Positions 49,594 through 57,262 of a stretch of 64,000 nucleotides of DNA are shown here, piece by piece; the first letter of the stretch is position 1; each line of letters opens with the position of its first letter. The DNA is taken from the NCBI GenBank assembly GCA_905209075.1, contig CAJLRL010000001.1:1-64000 (forward strand), written 5' to 3'. Both the position numbers and the translations under genes were made by a program. The stretch comes from an uncultured Lachnospiraceae bacterium. GTDB taxonomy: Bacteria > Bacillota > Clostridia > Lachnospirales > Lachnospiraceae. The notes below the pieces were generated by a model, which worked only from the letters and a program-made list of their open reading frames with translations, was not told where the DNA came from and made no database searches.

Positions 49594-50400
49594 ATGGACA
49601 AAATTGAGGAAATCCGCGCAAAGATCGGGGAATGTGACGATATAATAATAGAGCAGCTTGCAGCCAGAATGTCACACATTCAGGAGATCATATCATACAA
49701 GAAGGCAACAGGAATTCCAATCTTACAGCCGGAGCAGGAGAAAAAGCAGACAGATGCACTTGCGGCAAAGCTTGGCGACAATGAATTTGAGGAAGAGATA
49801 CTTGATATTTTCAAGTATATCATGAAGAACAGCCGTCGTATCCAGGCAAAGAGCCTTTTCGATTACAATATTTTCCTTATAGGTTTTATGGGTGCCGGAA
49901 AGAGTACAGTTGCAGGAGAGCTTAAGGATAAGCTCGAGATGGATCGTGTTGAGATGGATCAGATGATCGTGGAGAATCGTGGCATGTCAATCTCAGAGAT
50001 ATTTGATGAATTCGGCGAGGCATATTTCAGAAATTTAGAGAGCAACACACTTATAGAGCTTCAGAAGAGAAAGCAGACGATCGTTTCATGCGGTGGTGGT
50101 GTTGTAATGAGAGAGGAAAATGCAGACCATATGAAGAAAAACGGCCGTGTAGTTCTTCTTACAGCAAAGCCTGAGACTATTTATGAGCGTGTAAAGGATA
50201 GTGATGAGCGTCCTATATTAAATGGCAACATGAATGTTGCGTATATCAGCAGCCTTATGGAAAAGCGCAGAGAACGCTATGAAGCAGTTGCGGATGTTAC
50301 AGTCGCAACAGACGGCAAGAATGTTACACAGATATGCGAGGAAATAATTGCAAAACTTATAGCGCTTGATAATGAAAAAGAGGCAGGAAAAGCAGAATAA
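49594..50400 (+). CDS. chorismate mutase (AroQ type)-shikimate kinase fusion
   Basis: Bifunctional cytoplasmic protein of about 268 residues. Residues 1-85 form an all-helical AroQ chorismate mutase domain (EEIRAKIGECDDIIIEQLAA...SYKKATGIPILQPEQEK; conserved Arg11, Lys39-equivalents present), residues about 92-262 a shikimate kinase with Walker A GFMGAGKSTVAGEL, the EMDQMIVENRGMSISEIF motif (Asp for Mg2+/shikimate) and the ESNTLIEL-CGGGVV-RPIL lid. The fusion couples shikimate activation to prephenate formation and is known in some Clostridia. AAGGAG precedes ATG 49594; the frame extends 11 codons further. It links the imported shikimate to aromatic amino acid synthesis. The Nudix gene follows 3 bp later. 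Confidence 0.9.
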   Translation: MDKIEEIRAKIGECDDIIIEQLAARMSHIQEIISYKKATGIPILQPEQEKKQTDALAAKLGDNEFEEEILDIFKYIMKNSRRIQAKSLFDYNIFLIGFMGAGKSTVAGELKDKLEMDRVEMDQMIVENRGMSISEIFDEFGEAYFRNLESNTLIELQKRKQTIVSCGGGVVMREENADHMKKNGRVVLLTAKPETIYERVKDSDERPILNGNMNVAYISSLMEKRRERYEAVADVTVATDGKNVTQICEEIIAKLIALDNEKEAGKAE

Positions 50401-50403
50401 AAC

Positions 50404-50865
50404 ATGAGTGATTATATAATGGATCTGCGGAAAATCGTAGGACACAGGCCTCTTCTTCAGGCCGCCGCAAGCATCATAATAGAAAATGAAAAGGGACAGG
50501 TGCTTCTCGGAAGGAGAACAGACAATCACCAGTGGGGGTATTCCGGCGGTTCCATAGAATTAGGCGAGACAGTCGAGGAGGCCGCAAAAAGAGAACTGTT
50601 TGAGGAGATGGGACTTATAGCGGATGAACTCGAATTTTTTATGATAAACTCCGGTGAGGAAACCCATTATACATATCCAAATGGGGATGAGGTATATAAT
50701 GTGGAGATCATATACATATGCCGCAAATATCATGGAAATATAAAACGTCAGGAGGAAGAGATGGAGGTCTTAGAATTCTTTGACGTCGATGACATACCAG
50801 AAGATATATCTGATCCAATCCGCCCTGTAGTGCGCAGATACATAAAAATGAGAAAAGGTTTATAG
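50404..50865 (+). CDS. Nudix hydrolase
   Basis: Pyrophosphohydrolase of 153 residues with the complete Nudix box GGSIELGETVEEAAKRELFE followed by EMGL (about 49-72), which binds Mg2+ and hydrolyses nucleoside-diphosphate-linked substrates. No substrate-specific motif was found. It starts 3 bp after the preceding fusion gene and is presumably cotranscribed with it. Confidence 0.88.
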   Translation: MSDYIMDLRKIVGHRPLLQAAASIIIENEKGQVLLGRRTDNHQWGYSGGSIELGETVEEAAKRELFEEMGLIADELEFFMINSGEETHYTYPNGDEVYNVEIIYICRKYHGNIKRQEEEMEVLEFFDVDDIPEDISDPIRPVVRRYIKMRKGL

Positions 50866-51010
50866 GAAATATAGCCATGAAAGTGGCTGCCACCGATAAT
50901 TCTTAAGGCATTAAGGCAGAGCGCAGAAGAAAAAACTATAATATTAGTATCGCATAGGACATCGACTATGAGTGCGGCTGATATTGTATACGAGATGGGA
51001 GACAGATATA

Positions 51011-51700
51011 ATGAAAGAAAGAGGTATATTGTATGGTGTCGGAGTAGGACCGGGGGATCCTGAGCTTATGACATATAAAGCAATAAAAACTATAGAGGAT
51101 TGTGAAATCATAGCTGTGCCAAACGTAAACAGGGAGAAATCGGTAAGTTATAGAATTGCAGCAGGAATAATACATGATATTGATAAAAAAATATGCATAG
51201 ACCTGGGTACACCTATGACAAAGGACAAGGAAGTGTTAAACCTGGCATATGAAAAAGCCGCATCACGTATAGCCGGTTATCTGGCAGAGGGAAAAAGTAT
51301 TGCATATCTTACACTGGGAGATCCATGTGTGTATTCTACATATATGTATATAGAACGAAAAGTAAGATCACTCGGCTATGAAACCCGCATTATAAATGGC
51401 ATACCATCATTCTGCGCAGCAGCATCAAGAATGAATGAAAGTCTTGCAGACAGAAATGAGCAGATACATATAATCCCATCCTCATATGACATAGAGCAGG
51501 CACTGGAGTTTCCGGGAACAAAAGTATTTATGAAAGCAGGTAAAAAACTTGCAGATGTAAAAGCCATGCTTATAAAAAAAGGCATAACGGATTGTTATAT
51601 GATAGAAAACTGCGGTATGCCGGATGAAAAGATATATAGTGGTGCAGACAAAATTCCAGAAAATGCCGGATATTATTCGATCATAATTATCAGACATTAA
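51011..51700 (+). CDS. cbiL: precorrin-2 / cobalt-precorrin-2 C20-methyltransferase
   Basis: SAM-dependent tetrapyrrole methyltransferase of about 229 residues that adds the C20 methyl group in anaerobic cobalamin synthesis. The N-terminus LYGVGVGPGDPELMTYKAI (about 6-24) is the family motif; GDPCVYSTYMYI (about 101-112) is the second conserved loop that binds SAM, followed by NGIPSFCAAASR (about 130-141). The ATG at 51011 after GGGAG is chosen over an ATG 13 codons upstream. It lies just ahead of the B12 riboswitch but is not itself under it. The other early cbi methyltransferase genes are not in this window. Confidence 0.88.
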   Translation: MKERGILYGVGVGPGDPELMTYKAIKTIEDCEIIAVPNVNREKSVSYRIAAGIIHDIDKKICIDLGTPMTKDKEVLNLAYEKAASRIAGYLAEGKSIAYLTLGDPCVYSTYMYIERKVRSLGYETRIINGIPSFCAAASRMNESLADRNEQIHIIPSSYDIEQALEFPGTKVFMKAGKKLADVKAMLIKKGITDCYMIENCGMPDEKIYSGADKIPENAGYYSIIIIRH

Positions 51701-51754
51701 GGTTGTAAATGTTTAGAGGTTGTGTTAATATTGCTACGATACAAATTTATATGA

Positions 51755-51968
51755 AAACATTTGGTGCCGGCTGGCTTACATAATAATTCTATCAGGATGG
51801 ATAAAGCTTACGTCGGTTAAAAGGGAAACAGGTGTGATTCCTGTACGATCTCGTCACTGTGATAAGGGAATTGCGGTTTTATGTATGTCACTGGTGTGTA
51901 TAGTATACACTGGGAAGGCAAAACCGCAGTGATGATCTTTCAGCCAGGAAACCTGCCATATGTTGGTA
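51755..51968 (+). ncRNA. adenosylcobalamin riboswitch
   Basis: Conserved pieces occur in order: GGTGCCGGCTGGC at the left, GGTTAAAAGGGAA, GGTGTGATTCCTGTACG, GTCACTGTGATAAGG and the B12 box GCCAGGAAACCTGCC (51943-51957). The variable arm is the TTGCGGTTTT/AAAACCGCA hairpin between. The aptamer should sense adenosylcobalamin and repress the downstream cbiK-led genes when cobalamin is plentiful. Confidence 0.92.
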
Positions 51969-52047
51969 CAGGGATATTCCCAGATCACGAGTAATTGGTC
52001 GTACTGCATGATAGATATTTTTTATCTGTCTTTTTATCGAAATTACT

Positions 52048-52074
52048 CCGCTGTCTTATGACTGCGGTTTTTTT
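52048..52074 (+). terminator. riboswitch expression-platform terminator
   Basis: CCGCTGTC and GACTGCGG form a stem with a four-base loop followed by T7. A weaker ATAGAT/ATCT-type hairpin with T5 lies 20-30 bp before it. One of them should be the riboswitch-controlled terminator ahead of cbiK. Confidence 0.65.
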
Positions 52075-52195
52075 GTTAATGTCTGTATACAGATATAGTA
52101 TGCGGTTTTGGCAGATGTCAGTGCATGTAAGACCAGGTAGATCCTGATATAGGAATTTCCACCGTAAATTGTACAGATCGGTAAAGGAGACAAAG

Positions 52196-53818
52196 ATGAA
52201 AAAGAGAACATTAGCAATCGTTATGTCGCTTACACTTGCAGCCGGAATGCTTGCAGGATGTGGTGATGGGAAAAAAGAAAATTCGGAGAATACGCAGGTA
52301 AGCAAGTCAGATAAGGCAGAAGTGGATGATCAGAAAGCTGCTGACGAAGTTGCAGATTTAATCGATGCAATTTATGTCCAGGAGCGTAATGATAAAACTG
52401 ATGAGCAGTGTAAAGCTGCAAAAGAGGCATGGGACAAGCTTACAGATGCCCAGAAGGCACTCGTAGAAGGAAATAATGCTGACCCTGATTATTTTGGAAG
52501 AGATACAGGTGATGCATCAAAAGATGATCCGCTCAATCAGGATGATATCGGAGAAAATGAACTTCTTGTTGTAAGCTTTGGAACATCATTTAATGACAGC
52601 CGTGTGGCAGATATCAGCGGAGTTGAGAAAAAACTTCAGGAAGCTTATCCTGACTGGTCAGTGCGCAGAGCTTTCACAGCACAGATAATAATAAATCATG
52701 TACAGGCAAGAGATGATGAAAAGATAGATAATATGGAGCAGGCACTTGAGCGTGCGGTTTCAAACGGAGTAAAGAATCTTGTTGTACAGCCTACACACCT
52801 TATGCATGGTGCAGAGTATGATGAACTTGTAGATGCAGTAAATAACTACAAAGATAAATTCGAGACAGTTACAGTTGCAGAGCCTCTTCTCGGTGAAGTT
52901 GGAAGCGATGCAGCAGCTGTAAATGATGATAAGAAGAATGTTGCCGAGGCGATCACAGCGGAGGCAGTAAAGACAGCCGGATATGATTCCCTTGATGCAG
53001 CAAAAGAAGATGGAACAGCATTCGTATTCATGGGGCATGGAACATCACATTCAGCAAAGGTAAGCTACAGCCAGATGGCTGCACAGATGTCAGAGCTTGG
53101 TTACGAAAACGTATTTATCGGAACTGTTGAGGGTGAGCCAGAGGAAACTGCATGTGAGAATGTTATAAATAACGTAAAAGAAGCAGGCTACAAAAAAGTT
53201 GTCCTTCGTCCACTCATGGTAGTAGCAGGAGATCATGCGAACAATGACATGGCAGGTGATGATGAGGATTCATGGAAGAGCCAGTTTGAAGCCAGCGGTG
53301 CATTCGATAAAATCGATACACAGATAGCCGGCCTTGGAGAAATTGATGCGATCCAGCAGATATATGTAGATCACACAAAGGCAGCAATCGAATCACTTGG
53401 AGATTCAGTAAGTACTTCTGCAACAGCAGAAGTATCAGATTCATCATCACTTACAGATGGAACTTACAGCGTTGCATTTAATACAGACAGCAGCATGTTT
53501 CATGTAAACGAAGCAAATAATGGACGCGGAGTGCTTACAGTAAAAGACGGAAAAATGACGATCCACATAAGTCTTGTTTCAAAAAAGATCGTTAATCTTT
53601 TTGCAGGAACAGCAGCAGATGCAGCAAAAGACGGTGCAGCAGTACTTGAACCGACAACAGATAAGGTTACATACGAGGATGGAACAGTCGAAGAAGTTTA
53701 CGGGTTTGATGTACCTGTAGAGTCATTAGATAAAGAATTTGATCTTGCGGTCCTTGGAACAAAAGGTGAGTGGTATGATCATAAAGTAAGTGTATCTGAT
53801 CCACAGGCACAGAATTAG
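52196..53818 (+). CDS. cbiK: surface-anchored sirohydrochlorin cobaltochelatase with C-terminal accessory domain
   Basis: CbiK-type chelatase that would insert cobalt into sirohydrochlorin, here exported as a lipoprotein of 540 residues (lipobox LAGC, Cys22). Domain order: a short helical surface module (about 43-95, ending in LTDAQKALVEG), the CbiK domain (about 121-405) with VVSFGTSFNDSR, candidate catalytic/metal His 201 in QPTHLMHG, His 281 in FMGHGTSH and GDHANNDMAGDDEDSW (His 347), then a beta-rich C-terminal domain (about 418-535) starting LTDGTYSVAFNTDSSMFHVN. Cytoplasmic CbiK is usually about 260 residues, so both terminal extensions are extra; periplasmic CbiK relatives are known. 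AAAGGAG supports ATG 52196. B12-riboswitch control fits cobalamin function. Confidence 0.88.
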   Translation: MKKRTLAIVMSLTLAAGMLAGCGDGKKENSENTQVSKSDKAEVDDQKAADEVADLIDAIYVQERNDKTDEQCKAAKEAWDKLTDAQKALVEGNNADPDYFGRDTGDASKDDPLNQDDIGENELLVVSFGTSFNDSRVADISGVEKKLQEAYPDWSVRRAFTAQIIINHVQARDDEKIDNMEQALERAVSNGVKNLVVQPTHLMHGAEYDELVDAVNNYKDKFETVTVAEPLLGEVGSDAAAVNDDKKNVAEAITAEAVKTAGYDSLDAAKEDGTAFVFMGHGTSHSAKVSYSQMAAQMSELGYENVFIGTVEGEPEETACENVINNVKEAGYKKVVLRPLMVVAGDHANNDMAGDDEDSWKSQFEASGAFDKIDTQIAGLGEIDAIQQIYVDHTKAAIESLGDSVSTSATAEVSDSSSLTDGTYSVAFNTDSSMFHVNEANNGRGVLTVKDGKMTIHISLVSKKIVNLFAGTAADAAKDGAAVLEPTTDKVTYEDGTVEEVYGFDVPVESLDKEFDLAVLGTKGEWYDHKVSVSDPQAQN

Positions 53819-53881
53819 ATTTAATGACACTGTTTATACATTACAGCTTAAACAGAAGAGTGTAGGTCTTTATATGTTATA

Positions 53882-53923
53882 GAAAATTTCCAAAATGCAT
53901 TATGCGTTTTGGAAATTTTTATT
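53882..53923 (+). terminator. intrinsic terminator after cbiK
   Basis: AAATTTCCAAAATGC with GCGTTTTGGAAATTT, loop ATTAT, then TTATT. The stem ends 12 bp before the left end of the long-hairpin element. Confidence 0.8.
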
Positions 53924-53931
53924 AAATAACT

Positions 53932-54442
53932 CAAACTTCCCACATGCATAATGTTGATGGTACCGTCCGGGGTGCGGGCTTACGCTTCTTCCGATAGCGG
54001 AACATTTCGTCCGGATTGCGTAAATTTGTCAGGTGCCTGTTTCCAGCTCGAAGTTTGTGTACATTCTCCAGATGCACACCCACGCCACGGTGTCCGTCTA
54101 TGGCACACACTCTCATACTCCTTAGTCTAGTGGGAGTAAATGCCGTTTCCAGCTAAGTTTATTATGCACGGGTGCTCCAAACGCGCTATTTACGTTGTGA
54201 AGTTGATTTAGACTACAAGCTTGGACGTGTGTGCGCCCGTGCAATCTTTAGCTGTAAATCGGCATTAACTCCCACACGACACGTCAGAAATCGAGTGTGT
54301 GCCATAGACGGACACCGTGGCGTGGGTGTACAGCTGTAGAATGAACATAAATAATTGAAAGAGCTGGAAACAGGCATCGACAAATTAGCAATCCTGACGA
54401 GTTCCGCTATCGGAAGAAGCGTAAGCCCGCACCCCGGACGGA
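53932..54442. repeat. long-hairpin (foldback) element, about 480 bp of arms
   Basis: Left arm from about 53962 and right arm to about 54442 pair over nearly their whole length: ACCGTCCGGGGTGCGGGCTT (53962-53981) with AAGCCCGCACCCCGGACGG (54422-54441), the TGCCTGTTTCCAGCTC/GAGCTGGAAACAGGC pair, the CACGGTGTCCGTCTATGG/CCATAGACGGACACCGTGG pair, and an inner GGGAGTAAATGCCG/CGGCATTAACTCCC pair; the apex is near 54200. The left end TCAAACTTCCC (53932-53942) matches the other long-hairpin element at 40765-41086, as does the GTWAATGCCG core. No coding content. It separates cbiK from the next lipoprotein gene. Confidence 0.8.
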
Positions 54443-54499
54443 ACCACACGGATTCCATTTAACAATTTAGTAAAAAGTAAAATAAGTGAGGACAAAATA

Positions 54500-55027
54500 A
54501 TGAAAAGAAAAATAGTTACAGCAATGGCAGCTGTACTTGTATGTGCGGCAGTAATGACAGGCTGCGGAAGTAAGGCTGCTGATAGTTCTTCTGACAAAAG
54601 CAGTCAGACAGAAGAAGCAAAAGATTCTGGCACAAGTAAACAGGCAGATGCAGGCTCAGAGATAAGTGATGTGGACAATTCACTTGTGGAGGAGCCTGAA
54701 GCTGTAGCTGATATGCCGGCAGATGGTGAATATACAGCGGATGTAAGCTTGGAAGGCGGAACAGGAAAAGCCACGGTTGAGTCACCTGCAAAGATTACTA
54801 TAAAAGAAGGTATTGCATATGCTACAATAGTATGGAGCAGTAAAAATTATGATTATATGATAGTGGATGATGAGAAATATATGAACGAGAATAATGGTGG
54901 CAGTTCGACATTCACATTTCCACTTCCATCACTTCCGTGTGAGATAAATGTTGTGGGAGATACAACGGCAATGAGCACACCGCATGAGATCGATTATACA
55001 CTCACATTTTCACAGATAAACGAGTAG
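54500..55027 (+). CDS. lipoprotein with domain related to the CbiK C-terminal domain
   Basis: Surface lipoprotein of 175 residues. The signal peptide ends in lipobox MTGC (Cys about 22), followed by an acidic Ser/Asp-rich linker (about 25-75) and one beta-rich domain (about 77-172) beginning PADGEYTADVSLEGGTGKAT and ending DTTAMSTPHEIDYTLTFSQI. The pattern DGxYxxxxxxxGGxGxxTV and the position beside CbiK suggest the same type of domain as the chelatase C-terminus. Function unknown; binding of a tetrapyrrole, cobalt complex or corrinoid is plausible. GAGGAC lies upstream of ATG 54500. The stop is followed after 6 bp by the ABC binding protein gene, so it is an accessory of that importer. Confidence 0.75.
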   Translation: MKRKIVTAMAAVLVCAAVMTGCGSKAADSSSDKSSQTEEAKDSGTSKQADAGSEISDVDNSLVEEPEAVADMPADGEYTADVSLEGGTGKATVESPAKITIKEGIAYATIVWSSKNYDYMIVDDEKYMNENNGGSSTFTFPLPSLPCEINVVGDTTAMSTPHEIDYTLTFSQINE

Positions 55028-55033
55028 GAGAGA

Positions 55034-56212
55034 ATGATGAAAAAATTTGCAGCAGTAATAGCTATAATCGTTGTAATGATATTTGCATGTGCATGCGCAG
55101 ATAAAGAAAATCCAAGTGAGAATGTGCAGGCGGCAGTAAATTATGCAGATCTGAAAAAAACAGGGAGCATGGAACTTAAGTATGCTGCACAGTTTTCGGT
55201 TGATGAATACAGTGATAAAAATAGCCATGATTACAAACTGATCACCATAGAAAACAGTGGAAAATTTCTTGTGGTTAATGAAAATGAGCAGGTGCCGGAT
55301 AATGTGCCGGAGGACGTAACTGTTTTAAAGCAGCCGTTGGATAATATATACCTTGTAGCAAGTGCCTGCATGGATCTGATATGCAAAGTTGATGGTACAT
55401 CTTCCGTAAAATTTACAGGGACGAAGCAAAAAGACTGGTATGTTCAGGATGCAGTGGATGCAATGGAGAGTGGGAGCCTTACCTATGCCGGAAAATACAG
55501 CGCACCGGATTATGAGCTGCTTTTGAACAGTGGGTGTGATCTTGCGATTGAAAATACAATGATAAACCATAACCCGGAAGTAAAAGAAAAGCTTGAAGAG
55601 CTTGGGATACCTGTTTTGGTGGAAATGTCAAGTTATGAGAGCCATCCGCTCGGAAGACTTGAATGGATAAAGCTTTTTGGAGTATTATTAGGAAAAGAGG
55701 ATGAGGCAGCTGGATTTTTTGACGCACAGGTAAAAGAAATAGAGCCTATATTAAAAGCTGCGGATACAGCAGATGAAAAGGCGGATGCAAAATCAGTTGC
55801 TATATGTGCGGTTACATCAAATGGATCAATAACTGTCAGAAAACCTAATGATTATGTGTCTAAAATGATAAGCCTTGCCGGAGGAAAATATGCTCTTTCT
55901 GATTATGTCCCTGAGGAGGAAAATGCTTTATCTACAATGAATATGCAGATGGAGGACTTCTATGCGGCGGCAAAAGATGCGGATATCCTCATTTATAATG
56001 GAACGATAGAGGGAGAACTGGGATCAATAGAAGAACTGACCTCAAAAAATGAATTATTTGCGGATTTTAAGGCGGTAAAGGATGGACAGGTGTATACTAC
56101 GGACAGTAGTTTTTACCAGCAGACGACAGGGACATGTGATTTCATAAAGGACTTAAATCAGATTTTACAGGGAAATGATACAGATTACCGGTTTCTCACA
56201 AAGCTGAAGTGA
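55034..56212 (+). CDS. ABC importer substrate-binding lipoprotein (BtuF/FecB type)
   Basis: Extracytoplasmic binding protein of 392 residues for a metal complex or corrinoid. Lipobox ACAC near residue 20 follows a hydrophobic signal of about 18 residues. The two-lobed class III fold is indicated by KLEELGIPVLVEMSSYESH (linker helix region) and LLNSGCDLAIENTMIN. The gene starts 6 bp after the small lipoprotein; two consecutive ATGs (55034, 55037) follow GGAGAG. Next genes are the FecCD permease and ATPase. BtuF-like role is inferred from the surrounding cobalamin genes. Confidence 0.85.
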   Translation: MMKKFAAVIAIIVVMIFACACADKENPSENVQAAVNYADLKKTGSMELKYAAQFSVDEYSDKNSHDYKLITIENSGKFLVVNENEQVPDNVPEDVTVLKQPLDNIYLVASACMDLICKVDGTSSVKFTGTKQKDWYVQDAVDAMESGSLTYAGKYSAPDYELLLNSGCDLAIENTMINHNPEVKEKLEELGIPVLVEMSSYESHPLGRLEWIKLFGVLLGKEDEAAGFFDAQVKEIEPILKAADTADEKADAKSVAICAVTSNGSITVRKPNDYVSKMISLAGGKYALSDYVPEEENALSTMNMQMEDFYAAAKDADILIYNGTIEGELGSIEELTSKNELFADFKAVKDGQVYTTDSSFYQQTTGTCDFIKDLNQILQGNDTDYRFLTKLK

Positions 56213-56247
56213 TAACTATTGTAAAAATACAGCCAGGATAAGGACAA

Positions 56248-57261
56248 ATGGGAAAAAACAGAAAAATAAAAAGATATATAACAGCATTTACGATTATTAT
56301 AGCGGTACTGCTGGTACTTATTATATGGAACATAAGTTATGGAAGCGTTGATATGAAATTCCGGGATATAACAAATGCATTGTTTTTGCGTGATGAGTCG
56401 ACTCTTTCTAAGATAATCTGGCAGATAAGAATGCCAAGGCTTATAGCGGCAATATTGTTAGGAGGGGCATTGTCAGTGTCGGGATTTCTGCTTCAGAGTT
56501 TTTTCCAGAATCCAATAGCAGGACCATATGTGCTTGGAATTTCTTCCGGGGCAAAACTTGTTGTGGCACTGGTGATGATTTTTTTGCTGGAAAAAGGGAT
56601 TATGATAAGTTCGCTTGGAATGGTGATCGCAGCGTTTACAGGTTCGCTGCTGGCAATGGCATTTGTGCTCGTCATATCATTTAAGATCAAGAATATGTCG
56701 ATACTGGTAGTCTGCGGAATAATGATAGGATATATATGCTCTGCGATAACAGATTTTTGTGTGACATTTGCAAGTGATTCAAATATAGTAAATCTGCACA
56801 ACTGGTCTATGGGAAGTTTCTCAGGGATGAGCTGGGATAATATAAAAGTGATGAGCGTGATCGTGGTGATAACTGTCACAGCAACATTCTTTCTTTCGAA
56901 ACCGATAAGTGCATACCAGCTTGGGGAGGCATATGCGCGCAATATGGGTGTGAATGTCCAGATACTGCGTATACTTCTCATATTATTATCAAGCCTTTTG
57001 TCGGCATGTGTGACAGCGTTCGCCGGCCCTATATCGTTCGTCGGGATTGCAGTACCACACCTTGTAAAGATAATCATGAAAACTGCAAAACCGATAGTCC
57101 TTATACCGGGATGTTTTCTGGGAGGGGCGGTAATAACACTGTTTTGTGATGGAATCGCAAGATGGGTATTTGCACCAACAGAAATCAGCATAAGCTCGGT
57201 AACAGCAATATTTCTGGTTCCGGTCGTGCTAATGGCTATGTTAAAAAAGAATGGAAAATAA
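56248..57261 (+). CDS. FecCD-family permease of corrinoid/siderophore ABC importer (BtuC-like)
   Basis: Integral membrane permease of 337 residues with about ten helices. Family landmarks are RMPRLIAAILLGGALSVSGF (about 62-81), FFQNPIAGPYVLGISSGAKL (about 86-105), and late GPISFVGIAVPHLVKIIM (about 252-269, the coupling region). It works as a homodimer with the ATPase downstream. AAGGAC precedes ATG 56248. The ATPase gene begins 10 bp before this stop codon. Confidence 0.92.
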   Translation: MGKNRKIKRYITAFTIIIAVLLVLIIWNISYGSVDMKFRDITNALFLRDESTLSKIIWQIRMPRLIAAILLGGALSVSGFLLQSFFQNPIAGPYVLGISSGAKLVVALVMIFLLEKGIMISSLGMVIAAFTGSLLAMAFVLVISFKIKNMSILVVCGIMIGYICSAITDFCVTFASDSNIVNLHNWSMGSFSGMSWDNIKVMSVIVVITVTATFFLSKPISAYQLGEAYARNMGVNVQILRILLILLSSLLSACVTAFAGPISFVGIAVPHLVKIIMKTAKPIVLIPGCFLGGAVITLFCDGIARWVFAPTEISISSVTAIFLVPVVLMAMLKKNGK

Positions 57262-57262
57262 C

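Noticed and set aside
53932..54442. Tandem inverted genes or a degenerate insertion sequence
   Set aside because: No ORF of meaningful length on either strand and continuous base pairing between arms; better described as a foldback element.
54500..55027. FMN-binding or NEAT domain in the small lipoprotein
   Set aside because: No flavin-attachment or heme-binding motif of those families could be identified, so the domain is left unnamed.
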